Positions 35,576-46,669 of a stretch of DNA of 64,000 bases are shown here, in pieces. The stretch comes from Cyrtodaria siliqua (Eukaryota > Mollusca > Bivalvia > Adapedonta > Hiatellidae): the NCBI GenBank assembly GCA_037043455.1, contig JAWPHD010000004.1:40001-104000 (forward strand). Direction: 5' to 3'. Each line of letters starts with the position of its first letter. The first letter of the stretch is position 1. Both the position numbers and the translations under genes were made by a program. Under the pieces are notes generated by a model. That model searched no databases and was not told the origin of the DNA. It was given only the letters and a program-made list of their open reading frames with translations.

Positions 35576-36200
35576 ACGAGAAGATATTTTAATATATTTG
35601 AAAAGATTTTTCTAAAAAGCCATAGAGGAAACGGTTAGAACAAATTTGGTAGAGGGTCACAAAATTTCCATTTATATAAATTTATTTAAAAATTTGACAC
35701 GAGAAAATTATTAATTTTTCAAAATGTTTTCTATAAAGCTATATAGGAAAATAGCCATATAGGAAAAATAATCCTTGTCCCTGGCGGTTATTGTTTTTAG
35801 TGAATCAACCTAGTTTTGAACAATATTGGTAAAAGGTTTCCAAATCACCATTTCTATAAAATTACGTTGACATCTGGCAATTGGTTTTAGACGAGAAGAT
35901 GTTTAAAGTTTTCTGTAATAATATAGCCATATATGGAAAATACGCACCGCCCTAGCGGCGATGTTTTTTGACAGATCGACCTGAACAATCTTGGTAGAAG
36001 GTCTCTTCAGCATTATTATGTTTAGTAAGGGTTTATAATGGACTTTTACGGAATATAAAACCGCAGGACTATATCCCACCTTCCTATATTTTCCTTCTGT
36101 TGGCATGACAACCCGAGTTCTGGGTTGATTGCCAGATTTTGAATAACATTGAGAGAAAACCACCCAGAAATCGTACCTGTGAAGTCTTATGAAATTTGCC
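35575..36200 (+). repeat. Dispersed noncoding repeat with internal near-duplications
   Basis: Two or three related segments share 'gaagat(g)ttt...tatagccatatagg' and 'ttggtagaaggt'. No coding signal. Confidence 0.5.
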
Positions 36201-36589
36201 CTGTGGTTTCAGAGATGTTGTTTAAATGTTTACGATGTCGACGGAAGACAACAGCGAGGACAAAGTCTGACGACGGACAAAATAGCGATAAAAACATAGG
36301 TTTTATAAAGTTTTACAAATGACTTCATGGTTTAGCATTAAATAATCGAATTCACGAATTTGACCAAATAAAAAAGTACCTGTGTTTCCGGTGGCCCGAC
36401 CTACCCTATTTTTAAGGGGCCGACCCTAAAACTGTTTATGCAAAAATGTAAACAAAAATCGAAATAAACAACAAAAACAAACAAACTGAACAATGAATTA
36501 TTATAACTTACATGATGGAAGTGCAACATAAGACCATTCTATATTTTCCATAATCCACTGGGCACTAGTGGTACATGCAAATTATTAAC

Positions 36590-37000
36590 AGATTTTTACA
36601 AAGACAAACAATTTTTTGATAACAGCGATAATGATCCGAAAAATCAATTTCATTTCAATGACAATAGAAAGGTTATGGTTAAAATGAAAGATGAAACCTG
36701 TAGGAATACCCATTGTTGAGTAAACTATATACGGAGTAAACTATATTCATACATGTTAGATAACGAGACTGGTACAAAGAAATGCAAGGGTATTAAAACG
36801 TCCGTTGTTAAGAAAAATATAACGATGATAACTACACGAACATTTTATTTATAGTAACAAAAAGTCACAACCAAATGCAAGGTATCAGATCACAAAAACA
36901 CATCCTAATTAGTTATCTAATAAATAAGAACATTTTGTCAGCTTATGATGATAAAAGCTACATACTAGATAATGGCCAAGATACATTGGCGTACAAGTAA
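36590..37000 (+). pseudogene. Polinton DNA polymerase B, C-terminal end
   Basis: Fragments in shifting frames read DFYKDKQFFDNSDNDPKNQF, RKVMVKMKDE, ETGTKKCKGIKTSVVKKNI, and SAYDDKSYILDNGQDTLAYK followed by TAA at 36998. This is the conserved tail of Polinton PolB. Its stop sits at the inner edge of the right inverted repeat. The palm domain is absent between 29.1 and 36.5 kb, which is filled by retroelement insertions. Confidence 0.82.
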
Positions 37001-37366
37001 AATACTCCATGATAGAATACGATATGTACAGCGATGATGAAGACTACTGCCCGGTTACGTCTGACTTTGCTTAATAATTTCAAATGTTTTTAGTTGAATT
37101 GTATGAGCAAACTATTATATTATTGAACTGATAAACCGGATTGATGAGTAGGTTAGATACTGGGGGTATCTGGATTGTTTTCCGAGTGCGTTTACTTAAG
37201 CAATTAAACATATGTTTTTAGTCTTTTAGCAACAAGCATATTATCGTTTTTGTTAGTAAGCGATGGTGTGCTTGTGTTAAGAGTCATGGCTAACACATTT
37301 GTAATTGCTTGGGTTTGAAGCCCTGCGAGTGGAAACTGGCCCTATACCCTCAGTAGTTGTACTACT
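36998..37366 (-). repeat. Polinton right terminal inverted repeat
   Basis: This matches 3982-4349 in inverse orientation. Its inner edge coincides with the PolB stop codon (TAA at 36998-37000). It contains a 21-codon micro-ORF (37009-37074, +) equivalent to the C-terminus encoded by the left repeat. Confidence 0.9.
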
Positions 37367-37372
37367 CCTCCA
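37367..37372. repeat. Polinton target-site duplication, right copy
   Basis: CCTCCA directly follows ...TTGTACTACT, the right terminus, and matches 3976-3981. Confidence 0.9.
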
Positions 37373-37440
37373 CCAAAGTCGCCATATGACTTTAGCTGTT
37401 GGAACGACCGTATACTCCAATTCAATTCAATTCAACTCAA
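37367..37440 (+). repeat. SINE-like repeat, 3' part with AATTC tail
   Basis: This reads CCTCCACCAAAGTCGCCATA, then a tail of AATTC repeats. The same 3' wording ('gccatat...cct...gtgttgg...cgcc' plus an AATTC tail) occurs at 12820-12903, showing an interspersed family. The tail abuts the acceptor of the CCP2 exon. Confidence 0.6.
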
Positions 37441-37452
37441 TTTGGTTTCAAG

Positions 37453-37632
37453 TCAATTGCCACAATTACACAAGTCCAGAGCATGGAAACGTGGAGATGT
37501 CTGATGGAACTTCGCCCAACTCGGTAGCTACAGTATCATGTGACAGTGGGTACATCTTGCAAGGGTGCAATACTTCAACATGCCAGTATGATGGTACTTG
37601 GGATTGCAAGAACCACACGTGCCAACCAGTTG
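37453..37632 (+). CDS. Adhesion GPCR exon: Sushi/CCP module 2 with two extra cysteines
   Basis: The acceptor is gtttcaag at 37452 and the donor g|gtaagt. The exon is phase 1-1. It encodes NCHNYTSPEHGNVEM, then CDSGY, then CQYDGTW and a closing TC, which is a Sushi module. Six cysteines are visible rather than four; the additional pair (GC before NTST and DC before KNH) brackets the third-cysteine segment and could form an extra disulphide. The acceptor lies about 10-40 bases after the AATTC-rich tail of a SINE-like repeat, so its pyrimidine tract is partly repeat-derived. Confidence 0.88.
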
Positions 37633-38529
37633 GTAAGTTAAACACTTGACATTAAAGGTGTTCAGTAGAAGGACGTCATTCATGGAAATGAAATACAGCA
37701 AATCCATGGTAAAGGGAGAAGGTAACATGCCACATTTTATGTTCAACGCAGTCATTCATGACAAGTGACTTTGCCAGTGCCAACATGTAGAGACTATCAC
37801 TTATATCAATACCAACTAAAGAGTCAAATGAAGAACAGTTCCATAAAAAAAAATGGGCACTGTCCCAACTTGAGTAACTTGATTTTGCGCTTAGATTTAT
37901 CTTAATAATTGGTATAATACTATTCTATAATTATGGCGAACACTTTGTAACGACGCTTTTCATTGGGCTAGAGCGTCAGGCTATACCGACATATGATAAA
38001 AACAAAACAAAAAGTGGGACATTTTGTGGTATATTCTTTTTCAGTTCCTTCCTAATTGTTAAAAATAATATAAATTTCCTTCCAAATAAATCAAAATCTT
38101 ATTAATTTCTTTCTAATTTGATTTCCTACCGAATACATTCGCTTCAGAACTTGCAGCATTGGCAGGATTGATGGTGTGTCCTAATTTAGAAAACACATAA
38201 AATGCCAGGATTTAAACATATGTTATTGCATTTTATTTTTTACAAAGTATGCAAATGGGTCGGGTTCTTAAAACTTTAGTTACGGCCCTTCCCAATACAA
38301 TTTCAATTACAAAGTACAGTTGTAATGTTATGGCTACAGTAAATATTTTAAGGAACAATGAATACAGAAAACAGATGAACCAAAGTTTACAAATGTAGAC
38401 GTAAACAGCTGTCACGATAGTTGGGTGAAAGAAAATAAAAAGAAAAGAAGGCGTAGAAGATGACATAGAATATGTTTTAATACGTGTACATAGAGTCAGT
38501 CCGAACACACTGCTGAGTTGTTTTTATAC

Positions 38530-38985
38530 ATTAATTAAAACGTCTGGTGTCTTTTATGTATGTTTGCACTGCTATATAAACAATTTCATTTTCTTCATCA
38601 CTAAACTCCGTATTGAAAACACACACATGTTCAACGTTCTACAGATGGAATAGTCTGGTTGATATAAAAAGGCTACTCCTCTGTTCAATAAATCGACGAC
38701 ATTTAAAAAGAAAATGTTCAGCATCTTCTTTGTCTTGTCCACAGTCACATGTTGGTGATAAGGATAAATGGTTCAAATAGAAATCACTATTAAGGTTGCT
38801 GCATAAGACTTAATGACGACGGGATAAATGATTTGGTTCTCCTTATCGGTGTTACGTAGTCGTCGGAGTTCCTCAAGTTGTAATTATTAATATATATCTC
38901 TAACAAACGGAGTAAACAAGTTATTTACACTCTCGGGAAACATGTTATTTTTATTTTTAAACACAGTTATAAGTTTCTGAAAATA
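38530..38985 (-). mobile_element. LINE 3' fragment (jockey/CR1-like RT C-terminus)
   Basis: On - the frame shows NYNLRNSDDYVTPIRRTKSF, then CDCGQDKEDAEHFLFKCRRF and a short tail ending DTRRFN-stop at ~38535. The C-x-CG...HFL..C pattern is the usual C-terminal knuckle of these LINEs. Confidence 0.75.
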
Positions 38986-39214
38986 TCTTTTAGGGCAAAG
39001 AAAATCACTTCAAATGAAAAATAAGCAAACACTGTATACATGTTACATTTGTATATTTATTTTTAATCAGTTTGCAGTGATTTGCTTTGCCTTAAAAGAT
39101 ATGTTGTCATTATGACATATATGGTAAAAAGTCGCAATGGCGTAATCGTTCAAATATGGTCGCCTCCATTTATGTTTTATGCTATTTTTCAATAGGTCAT
39201 ATCTCTAATGTGGC

Positions 39215-39545
39215 CTTATAGAGCCGTGTCCAGATTTCAAAAATATACTTTTCTTAGGAAAAACATAATTTTTGAAAATGTCGACACACCGCCTTATAAA
39301 TATGTCCACTTTTCAAAACTACACTTTTCTTACGAAAGACATGTTTTTTAATATGGACGTGGTGCGCCTGATAGAGCCGTGTCCACATTTTCAAAAATAC
39401 ACTATTTTCTAGAAAAACTTTTTTTATATTTGGACACACCGCCATATAGAGCCGTGTCTATATTTTCAAAAATACACTTTAGTTAGGAAAAACATAATTA
39501 TTATATAATAATTATAAAGTCGTGTCCTCATTTTAAAAAGTTTAA
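39215..39545 (+). repeat. ~75-bp tandem repeat, ~5 units
   Basis: 'tatagagccgtgtccacattt' recurs at ~39217, 39294, 39371, 39444 and 39518. Confidence 0.8.
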
Positions 39546-39699
39546 TAAGGTGACACATGGAATGTTTATTCCCGGGAAAAGGTTTCCTTTGTGGACAAAA
39601 ACTAAAAAAAAGGGGTTTGGATTTCTTTTGTGAAGTTTGCGGAAATGTGGACACATATCATGTTGGTGAATTACACATTTTGTCTGTTTTTGTTTTTAA

Positions 39700-40115
39700 A
39701 ATGTGGACACACCATCAATCCTGTCAATGTAACATGTTTTGAAGGGAATGAATACGAATGTATGTATATGAGGAAATGTATATATTGTTGTTCTATCTAG
39801 TTGGAAGGAAATGAAGTGGAATATATTGCATACATTAGGCATTTTGTCTTTTTTTTTTAATTTGCTGGGAACACCATATATCCTGTCAGTGTTATAACTT
39901 TTGAATGGAATGAATGACTTTTTTTTTTAAATTTGGACACTCCCCTTATCCTGTCAATGTTACACATTTTGAAGGGAATGAAGAAGATTTGTTTTTTAAT
40001 TTGGACACACCATCAATCCTGTCAAAGTTACAAGTTTTGAAGGGAATGAATAAGATACAGATTATGAGGAAATGTATATTATCTGGAAGGAAATGAAACA
40101 TAATATATTGCAAAC
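39700..40115 (+). repeat. ~67-bp tandem repeat, eroded
   Basis: 'cctgtcaatgttac' plus 'tttgaagggaatgaa' recurs near 39720, 39880, 39950 and 40018. Confidence 0.75.
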
Positions 40116-40568
40116 TCAAAATTTCAGCCAAGCAGAAATTAAGTGATCTCACCTTGCTGCAATTGAACACTGCCTCAACAACATGCACTGATTTTACTGC
40201 GAACTATGAAGTAATTGTAATGCTGACCTTGTAATTGTGCATTTAATCAATGAAATCATAGAAAACTATCTCATTCATACAGATTGTTGACTGTGTCCTT
40301 ATCAGATATGATATCTTTAATTCATAGGGAATACGGTTAGTAAACAAGACAGCTCCCGCGTTCATGAATTTTTCGACCAGTCAAATGATTTATTGCACAA
40401 GATTGACTGGTTTACTACGAAATTTCTGCTAAACATGGCCATCTTCAAGAAATAGAAAATCAGGAGGTGTCAACATAAATCATGAATTTTGAACTCAAAA
40501 TGGTTTTGGAAGGTAATTTCCTAGAAGCAGTTACCCGCCACTTGTATTACTGTTAATCGTCTTGCATA

Positions 40569-41465
40569 GAGAAAGACAAAGATATCGGACAGGGAAAGCA
40601 GCATTCAAGGACGACAATCAACAACAAAATACAAAAACAAACACGCAAACAGACAAACGAGAAGGCAAAAGTAATAAGAAATGCAAACGACATCACAAAC
40701 ACAAAAGGGTTGACAATAGGGCTACCACGGTCAGTGGCAACAAAGGCCACCGTGGGTTTAAACCGCTTCTAGGGTGCACCAAACCTCACACTTACCCTAC
40801 TGTCACCCCATTAAAACAGGACAGTGTAAATAAAGAAATCCCCGCCATGATCTAATCTCTAACCAACAATGCAGCATCAATAGACAATATAAGTAAAACA
40901 CAAATATGCTCGTGTAAATATAATACAAAAAACAATAGCCTAGAAAGCCACAATGAAGGTACTCAATGACTTGGCAGAAGCCAGAGCAACAGGAGAACAA
41001 ACCATTAAGGGCACGACAAGAAATATCATAGACAAACATCAAACGCCACCGTCCCAATGGGCTTTAGGTAGGCGTCATCATAGTGTCCACAGCCTGTCCG
41101 GTCATCGTACAATTAAAGAGGAAAGCCTAGTGGCGAACTGTAAAAGGGTCCACCACCAAGCATGCAGTACGTTGCAAAATGTAAGGGTCATAACCTCTTT
41201 CGACATACTTTTTAACAAGTTTAACAAAGATAGTATTAAAGTGATCATGACCAAGAATCTTAAGAAGTTTATAAATCACATCACCATAGAAGTCAGGTTG
41301 TGATAGTCCTTGTCGCAGAAGAGTCCTTAAATTACTTTTATATTTGGAAAGAAGATCAGGGTTACGATAATAAAATTTTGCAAAGGTTTTACGATGTTTA
41401 TGGTAACGGTAACCCTGATTGAGTAGCTTTTTAGTTATACAAAGATTACGAATATTAAAGTATGT
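40569..41465 (-). mobile_element. Penelope-like 3' fragment F
   Basis: 3' tail at 40569, 5' truncation after 'gattacgaatattaaagta'; the last ~20 bases are imperfectly repeated at 41470-41492. Confidence 0.87.
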
Positions 41466-42158
41466 CTTAAAGATTGCGAATATTAAAGTATGTCGTCTCC
41501 TCCAAAATCACCTAATTTAACCAGAAAGATGGTCGTTGTTGAACTTCATTTTTAAAAATATGCCCGATGTTCTTTAAAACTTGTCAAATACTGTTTTTTA
41601 AAAGTTTAGGTTTGTATGACTATAAAGCGGTATATGAACCTGTTTCTTTCACATAAAGTTTCCTTTTGTGTTATACCAATATTTGAATACCTTTTCCTTT
41701 GAAAAACATGAACAAATAAAACACTTAAAAAATGGTGCAAAAATCGAATTACTCAAATTAGGACAAGGCCAAATAATGCATCATGTTTGTTAAATAATAT
41801 GTATGTATTTAAATATAATACACAAAAACTAACATGAGACAACGAAACCTAAGGAAATGAATGAACTGGAAAATAGAGATTCCATTTGTGGTTTTCACTA
41901 AAATGCATTAATTTTATATCCTTATCGACCATGCTGTTTTGCTGTTCATGACACGTTTAACAAAGAGAAAACAATCAACTAATTACGTGTTGATGTCTGG
42001 AGTCGCCAGATCGTTATAGGAATAAGGCGGATACCGATTTATAAAAACAAACGTTCTCTATATACGTTTAATATATTATTTGTATTGAAATCCGTGATGC
42101 ACATACTATAAACAGATCAATGATGTTTTAAAACACAGCTTTATCTTAATCATTTCAG

Positions 42159-42332
42159 ACTGCGGACATCCGGGACAACCTAATATGGGGTCTGTTATCG
42201 TACACAGCACTGTATATGCATCTGTTACGGTATATATATGCAATGCTGGATACAGTATCAATGGTAGCAAAAGTTCCATATGTCAAGCCAATTCAAACTG
42301 GAGCGATCAAGTGCCTAGCTGTCAACTAGTCG
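42159..42332 (+). CDS. Adhesion GPCR exon: Sushi/CCP module 3
   Basis: The acceptor is catttcag at 42158 and the donor g|gtaaga. The exon is phase 1-1 with 57 full codons. It shows DCGHPGQPNMGSV, then CNAGYSINGS, CQANSNWSDQ and a closing SC, a canonical four-Cys Sushi module with the Trp in place. The N-S-N-W segment before the last Cys is normal for the fold. Intron phase and module boundaries match its neighbours. Confidence 0.92.
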
Positions 42333-43027
42333 GTAAGAATATATTATTACGTGCCTACCAATATAGTAACACATTAAATCGTTTGTATTATGAAGTCTCT
42401 CGACTAATTATCGCATTTCGGCTCTCGTACAGCAGAGCCAAAACAATCGATAATGATAATGACCCTGCCGGTGACGTCACCAAAGTCATAAACTCGAAAT
42501 GGAAAAACTACAAATTGTAACTTTTCAAATAGGGAACCGATCTCAATAAACTACGACTCATGTTCTTATTTATTTATTTTCAATCAAACGGTACAACCAT
42601 CACAACCATTTTCTAAAACAAAAGTCGATAATTGTCATTGTGCATCAAACTTTCGTCTGTAGATTTTACTCGCCGTATGCTACTCGATAGGAATCTCTCA
42701 ATAATAACATTTTGCTATGTAGGCTATTCGCCCTTTCACTAGTTTACACTCTACAGGGTAACGTATGTCAAAACACAATGTTGTTTCATTTTTATTTCAG
42801 TGATATCTAATTACTTACATACCTTGTAACCTGTAAGTTGTATAATTGATTCTTATCGCTCTTTGCTTGTAATAACGTTTATTTATCACATAACATGCGG
42901 TGTGGGAGTGTAATGACACCATTCAGTATTTTCGATATTCCACTAGTGGTATAACATATCGTTAATGACGTCACGTTAATGTACGTTTTCTGACGTAATG
43001 TGACGTTATAAGTTATGTGATAAATAT

Positions 43028-43178
43028 AATATAACATCAGTTCTCATTCATTATTGAATTTATTAAACTCGTTAGCAAAAATGGTATAATGCTCGGCAAG
43101 AGCCTCGAATTATACCATTTTGCCAACTCGTTTAATAAATTCAATGATGAATGAGCACTCATGTAATATCCTCTAGTT
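43028..43178. mobile_element. Palindromic hairpin MITE
   Basis: Arms of ~50 bp: 'gaatttattaaactcgttag' pairs with 'aactcgtttaataaattc', and 'ggtataatgctcgg' with 'cctcgaattatacc', around a short centre. Confidence 0.85.
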
Positions 43179-43694
43179 ATCGAATAAGAGACATATTTTT
43201 GAGATTTAACAAACACAAGATTTTATAACGGAAGTGAGACAACTTCTGTATTTGTTAACAGTATTCTGATAGGTTGTAAGCGAATTGTTTCAACCAATAA
43301 AAATAACGGTTCTTCAACAACAGGGCGCGTGGTATTATTCGCCTGAATATAAAAGCGACGTCAGATGTTTTCCGTTAGAAGTTTGAGAAAATATAAGTCA
43401 AAACATAACAGGTATATTGAACTGAGAAAATTTGATACGATAGATAAGATAAAGATAAATAAGTAGAAGATACACATTAAACAATGAAAGAGGTAGTATT
43501 ATAATTATAATGAATGTGTAAAATCGTAGAACATATGAAGAAAATAGATATATAAATGTAACTCAATAATCAGAACCCGTATGTTTGTCACACAACGAGT
43601 TAACAATTCTTAAGATTTTATAATATCAGTCCAGTCAGACACCCGATTGAATTAAGCTTAAATATATGTTGACATGTAATAAAAGTATAAATGC

Positions 43695-43815
43695 ATGGCT
43701 GAGCAGTGCCGTTCAGTGATAATAGCCCCGAAGTACGATAATGGCTCTCGAGGTAAAATCCTCGGGCCATTATCATTCTCCGGGGGCTATTATCACTGCA
43801 CTGCTCCGCTATGTA
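43695..43815. mobile_element. Hairpin repeat (MITE-like)
   Basis: 'cagtgataatagccccg' pairs with 'cgggggctattatcactg' and 'gataatggc' with 'gccattatc'; centre 'tctcgaggtaaaatcctcgg'. Confidence 0.8.
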
Positions 43816-43870
43816 TTAACCTGTTAATACTATATGAAACAGTTTTGTCCTTGTACATTTACACATAGTA

Positions 43871-44315
43871 GATATAAAAGCAGTACTGTAAAAGTTGCAT
43901 TCTTGGACGACAGTCAACCGCAGACACACACAGTAAATCAACCTTATAGATGAATAAAAGGCAAAATAAGACATCACAAATACGAAAGGGTTGGCAACAG
44001 GGCTACCGCTTTGGAACAGTCAGTGGCAATAAAAAGGCCACTGAGAGTTTAAACTTCGATTCTAGGGTGCACCAAACCTTACACTTACCCTATTGTTATC
44101 CCAATAAACGGGACAGTGTAAATAAGATATCTTCGCCAGGTTATAATCTCTAACAAACAAGGCAACATTAATAGGCAATATAAGTAAAACATAAAATGAT
44201 AAATTATATACATGTAAAATTTAAAAGACAAAAGCCTAGAAAACAACAAAGTAAGTACTGAATGGCATGGTAGAAGGCAGAGCAACAAGAGAACAAACCG
44301 TTAAAGGTTGTTTCC
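43871..44315 (-). mobile_element. Penelope-like 3' fragment G, old
   Basis: Diverged copy of the tail region; 'acaagagaacaaaccgttaa' marks the 5' side. Lies ~185 bp before the CCP4 exon. Confidence 0.8.
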
Positions 44316-44499
44316 GTTTGTATACATTTGGTCAGGTTACTTATGAAGTAGTTAGTCAATTTTACAATAAATACGTAAATAGTGTACGTGTTTAATAATT
44401 ATGCAAATATGCAACACATTTAATGTGGATATGTTATAATTAATATACGCATGCGCATTTCATACTTGTTGGTGTAGTTTATATGAAATCATATTTCAG

Positions 44500-44679
44500 A
44501 CTGTAAAGTATTAACAAATCCGGACAATGGAAACGTAACGCTAGCTGTGCCAGGAAACACTAAGTACCAAGCCAAAGCCTCATACAGTTGTAAAGTTGGC
44601 TATCAGATAGTCGGTTTCTCGCAAAGAAATTGTTTGGCATCTGGATCATGGGATGGATCAAATCCTGAGTGCCGGAAAG
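44500..44679 (+). CDS. Adhesion GPCR exon: Sushi/CCP module 4 (GC splice donor)
   Basis: The acceptor is catatttcag at 44499. The exon shows DCKVLTNPDNGNVT, CKVGYQIVGF, CLASGSWDGS and a closing EC, a clean Sushi module. No GT occurs at the expected module end. The boundary that keeps phase 1 is AAAG|GCAAAT, a GC-AG type donor. Reading on without splicing runs 32 codons to a stop, so an alternative truncated secreted product would be possible if the weak donor were skipped. Confidence 0.88.
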
Positions 44680-46072
44680 GCAAATATAACTTTGCATTAC
44701 TTCATTTGCTCGAATCTAATTATGGTTTTGTTTGCTCTTTAAACATAAATACATGTTTTTCTAACGCTACCTGGTCATTGTAAACGCACGAAAAGCTTGT
44801 TTATTTACTGAGTACATGCTCATTGACTGACAATGTCAGGTAGATAAGTTGAGGCAGTTTTTTCTTTAAAATCATTTGCTATATTGATAAGTATCAAAGA
44901 TATAGATAAATGATACATTGTACTTTTAAATAAAATTTTTGCTGAAGAAAAACAGTAAACATTTAACTATTCTATATATAAAACTGTGTTGATAGTTCTT
45001 TAATGATAGTTTTTAAATAAAAAATAAAACCAACATATAGATAAACCTTTTCTATTTTGTAATAAGTTGCATTATTTCAGTGGCCTATTCATAGAACACG
45101 AAGTTGAATTTATCATACAATTGTATGGCTGAAAGTGATTTAAAGTTATTATCTCATTACCCACAACACACAAATAAAATAGGATGAAAATAAGTCGTTG
45201 ATAAATAAAATAAAACAATGAAAACAAGAACGATGTTTATACAATACAATAACATCACAACCGCATAAAAGTTAAAAGACTGACATTGGCACAAAATGAA
45301 TACAAGACATAAGACATTTTAAAAACAAGGGTTCTCGCGTTTGATTCGTAAAAACATAGCTGTTCTCCTGTTGTAATTTCTCGAAGACAATATTGATCAT
45401 GAAAACAATAACATACGATACGGAGGCAACGTTGCAGATTCACAGACAATATTGAGACAATGTAAGGAGCTACTAAAAGGTCTCACTACACATCACAATT
45501 TAACTATATTTTTCTATATGAATAAAGTTTACTCTACCATTTGGAACCTAAAAGTCACTATTTTATGAAACGTGGCATTTGCCCACAGAAAAACGTACAC
45601 AATATGTTACGTTGACAAGTTTTTTAAATTTGAGTGGTGGCATCCATTGCACTATTGTGGTCTTTTACTCCACAGTTTGTAGCAGAATTCCTACACTTCT
45701 TCAATACCCATACGACTGTCATATGTTGGTGCCAGAATCGTCTAATGGCTGCACATCTAATTTCAGACTGTGTTCTTCTCAGCTGCAACAACAATACACA
45801 TATCTGTCAGAATTTATTAAAAATATTTAAAACCAACCAGAACACTAGTACATTTTATAGCACACTACTTATCCTACCATGACTTCCAAGGGAGCTGTGA
45901 AAGTGAGACCTAAAAGATAATCGCTATAGTGCATAGGAGTGCTTAGAAGTGTTCATTTCGAAACAACCACAACAGTTAGTACGTACACTTACAAGATACA
46001 ATGAACAATGTAAAGGGGTTCTTAGCCATTATTATAAGACATGTTTTGCTTGTTTATTTTATTGGTTTTCAG

Positions 46073-46204
46073 AACCTGATAGAATCACAGTTTCTCCCTG
46101 TTCTAAGAATACTGACAGCCGAGGGGCAACCTGGGCTGAAACAAGCCCCGGAGCAGTCGCAACACAACCATGTCAGTCTATTTTACCGAATGGAAATTAT
46201 GTTG
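46073..46204 (+). CDS. Adhesion GPCR exon: hormone-receptor motif (HRM), first part
   Basis: The acceptor is ggttttcag at 46072 and the donor g|gtaaat; phase 1-1. The peptide contains PCSKNT, SRGATWAETSPGAVATQPC and ends NGNYVG. The RG-x-x-W-x-x-T-x-x-G and A-x-x-PC elements are diagnostic of the HRM domain, which sits just before GAIN in many adhesion and secretin-type GPCRs. The second half follows in the next exon. Confidence 0.9.
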
Positions 46205-46577
46205 GTAAATATGTTCTTTATTTTAAGAATTAATATCAGGGGTTCTAAATGCAATATAAACACCCTGGTAATATTATTTAAAATAACTGTACATGTTTTG
46301 TATTCTTCTATAATAATTATTATTGCTTTTTTACCTCGGGTTTTAGGTTAATTATGTTCAAATAAACCAAAAACGTAGTTCTACAGTGTGTCGATGTCGT
46401 TATATTCAAAATGTCTTATAGCATGATGATTAGACTGAGTTTTATCTGCTCCTAACCAAAACGCATAAATATTTTAAAACAAACTATGTTTCAGATTCAG
46501 GGATATCATTGTATGTACTACATGTAATATTAGGTATGAATGTAGAGTGACGACACTGGTATATTTACAATAAACAG

Positions 46578-46669
46578 GTACTGCCTCTAGAATGTGCAGC
46601 TTGTCGGGAGAATGGGTTTTACCTATGTATGACTGTGTACGGGAGGAACTGGACAATCTAAAGAAAGAG
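46578..46669 (+). CDS. Adhesion GPCR exon: HRM second part and linker
   Basis: The acceptor is aataaacag and the donor gag|gtgagc; phase 1-0, 30 full codons. It supplies the HRM end: TASRMC, SGEWVLP, and YDC, matching the C-x(3-4)-G-x-W-x-x-P-x-x-x-C close of the domain. It then begins a charged linker, REELDNLKKE, leading into GAIN subdomain A. From here the intron phase switches from 1 to 0, as expected at the module boundary. Confidence 0.9.

Larger units (their letters stand above)
3982..37366. mobile_element. Polinton/Maverick element, ~33.4 kb including nested insertions
   Basis: The element is bounded by inverted repeats of ~368 bp starting AGTAGTA at both ends and by a perfect 6-bp direct repeat CCTCCA (3976-3981 and 37367-37372), the target duplication length known for Polintons. 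The gene content is diagnostic: integrase with chromodomain, adenain-like protease, capsid and packaging ATPase on the - strand, and protein-primed PolB on the + strand ending exactly at the inner edge of the right repeat. Almost all genes carry stops, frameshifts or insertions, so the element is defective. Roughly half its length is later insertions. It fills intron 1 of the receptor gene. Confidence 0.93.

Noticed and set aside
45579..45882. Two overlapping ORFs as a possible extra receptor exon
   Set aside because: No flanking splice pair in phase 1, no module cysteine spacing, and the neighbours already join in phase.
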